A stretch of DNA of 7,667 nt from assembly GCA_020024085.1 (NCBI GenBank), contig JAHHUG010000067.1, positions 1 to 7,667 of the forward strand. Direction: 5' to 3'. The notes beneath the pieces are model-generated. The model was not told where the DNA came from and searched no databases. It saw nothing but the letters and a program-made list of their open reading frames with translations. Below, one piece after another: positions 6,623-7,667 of the stretch; positions within the stretch are counted from its first letter, which is position 1; every line of letters starts with the position of its first letter. The position numbers and the translations under genes are program-made. This DNA is from Christensenellaceae bacterium. GTDB lineage: Bacteria > Bacillota > Clostridia > Christensenellales > CAAEEZ01.

Positions 6623-7667
6623 AAATTGTAGTATTTAACTTTGGTTGTAAAGTAAATCAATATGAAAGTGATGTTTTGATTAATTTGTTAGAACAACGAG
6701 GTCACGAAGTAAGTAGCAATCTTGAATATGCAGATTGCTATATTATTAATACTTGTGCAGTTACTAATGAGGCTGAAAGGAAATCAAGACAAGCTATATC
6801 AAGAGTACGAAAATTTAATAAAAATGCAAAAATCTTTATCTGTGGTTGTGCTAGTCAAAAAAACTCCGAGCAATTTATTTCTAAAAATAATGTTGTAACA
6901 GTAAAAGGCATTGCAAACAAATACGAGCTTGTAAATCTAATTGAAGAAGGTAATAATGTAGAGGAGTTGCCAACCATTTTTGAAGATGGTATTGCAAAAT
7001 CAAATAGAACACGAAGCTATATTAAAATTCAAGATGGTTGCAATAATTTTTGCTCATATTGCATTATACCATATCTTAGAGGTAGGAGTAGAAGTAGACA
7101 AATTGATAGCATTCTTAGTGAGATAAATAACCTTAAAGATGTAAAAGAAATAGTGCTAACAGGTATTGATATTTCTAGTTATGGACTGGATATTGGTACA
7201 AGTTTAACTGAGTTAATTAATAGGTTAGTAGATGTAGATTTTAGAATAAGGATTGGTTCTTTTGAGGTTCGAGTAATCAGTAGAGAGCTACTTGAAGCAT
7301 TATCAAAGCTAAAAAACTTTTGTCCGCAATTTCACTTGAGTTTGCAAAATGGAGATGATAGTGTTCTAAAAAGTATGAATCGGCATTATACTTGCGATGA
7401 ATACTATTCTAAAATATGTCTAATTAGAGAATACTTTCCTAATGCAAGTATTACAACTGATATTATTGTTGGATTTCCAACCGAAACAGAAACTGCAATA
7501 AATAATACTATTGATTTTGTAAAAAAGGTTAAATTTTACAATGTGCATATTTTCCCTTATTCTGCAAGAGAGGGTACAGTTGCTTATAAAAAATATAAGA
7601 TGCTTGATAAAGATGTTGTAAAAGATAGAGAAAATAGATTATTTGAAGCTAAAGAAGAATATCGAAT
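6619..7667 (+). CDS. mtaB: tRNA t6A37 methylthiotransferase MtaB, 5' part
   Basis: MtaB is a radical SAM methylthiotransferase converting t6A37 to ms2t6A37 in ANN-decoding tRNAs such as tRNA-Lys. The frame is open to the window edge: 349 codons of about 430-450 expected, missing the C-terminal TRAM domain and the end of the barrel. The N-terminal domain holds its iron-sulfur cysteines at C10 (FGCKVNQ), C46 (NTCAVT) and C77 (CGCASQ). The radical SAM cluster is C141-x3-C145-x2-C148 within QDGCNNFCSYCIIPYLRGRSRSR (138-160). 'GCNNFC', 'RGRSRSR', GIDISSYG (188-195) and NRHYTCDEY (254-262) point to MtaB rather than MiaB or RimO. ATG 6619 overlaps the rsmE stop by 4 nt (ATGA), with GGTGA at 6605-6609 as Shine-Dalgarno. 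It corresponds to yqeV of B. subtilis. Confidence 0.95.
   Translation, partial: MKIVVFNFGCKVNQYESDVLINLLEQRGHEVSSNLEYADCYIINTCAVTNEAERKSRQAISRVRKFNKNAKIFICGCASQKNSEQFISKNNVVTVKGIANKYELVNLIEEGNNVEELPTIFEDGIAKSNRTRSYIKIQDGCNNFCSYCIIPYLRGRSRSRQIDSILSEINNLKDVKEIVLTGIDISSYGLDIGTSLTELINRLVDVDFRIRIGSFEVRVISRELLEALSKLKNFCPQFHLSLQNGDDSVLKSMNRHYTCDEYYSKICLIREYFPNASITTDIIVGFPTETETAINNTIDFVKKVKFYNVHIFPYSAREGTVAYKKYKMLDKDVVKDRENRLFEAKEEYR

Overview
The window holds the class I heat-shock operon of a low-GC Gram-positive bacterium (Firmicutes, most likely Clostridia). All genes are on the + strand. The order is [hemW-like 3' end] - hrcA - grpE - dnaK - dnaJ - prmA - rsmE - mtaB (5' part), the same order as the Bacillus subtilis dnaK operon (hrcA-grpE-dnaK-dnaJ-yqeT-yqeU-yqeV, with hemW upstream). 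The lineage call rests on this gene order, the AT-rich sequence, AGA-dominated arginine codons, a HrcA repressor, and a DnaK lacking the nucleotide-binding-domain insert found in Gram-negative DnaK. Genus cannot be named from sequence alone.

Region by region: bases 1-90 are the last 29 codons of an upstream gene whose C-terminus resembles HemW. Bases 91-321 are intergenic. They hold a weak AT-rich terminator-like hairpin (184-209), a consensus-like sigma-A promoter (TTGACA 241-246, N16, TATAAT 263-268), and two degenerate CIRCE-like inverted repeats with the canonical 9-nt spacer. One lies just upstream of the -35 box (208-234) and one over the predicted transcription start (273-299). A consensus CIRCE half-site (314-322) also overlaps the hrcA translation start. 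Bases 322-3743 encode HrcA, GrpE and DnaK. The 72-nt dnaK-dnaJ gap carries a strong stem-loop just upstream of the dnaJ Shine-Dalgarno. From dnaJ to mtaB the genes are packed with 0, 2 and -4 nt junctions. mtaB runs off the right edge.

Functionally, HrcA represses the operon through CIRCE. DnaK, its J-domain co-chaperone DnaJ and the nucleotide exchange factor GrpE form the Hsp70 folding machine. The distal genes modify the translation apparatus: PrmA methylates ribosomal protein L11, RsmE methylates 16S rRNA, and MtaB methylthiolates t6A37 in tRNA. In this layout they would be co-transcribed with the chaperones.

This is a well-known conserved locus and I see no novel biological system in it. 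The points worth a second look are the duplicated, degenerate operator arrangement, the dnaK-dnaJ stem-loop, and the non-canonical C-terminal tail of DnaK.
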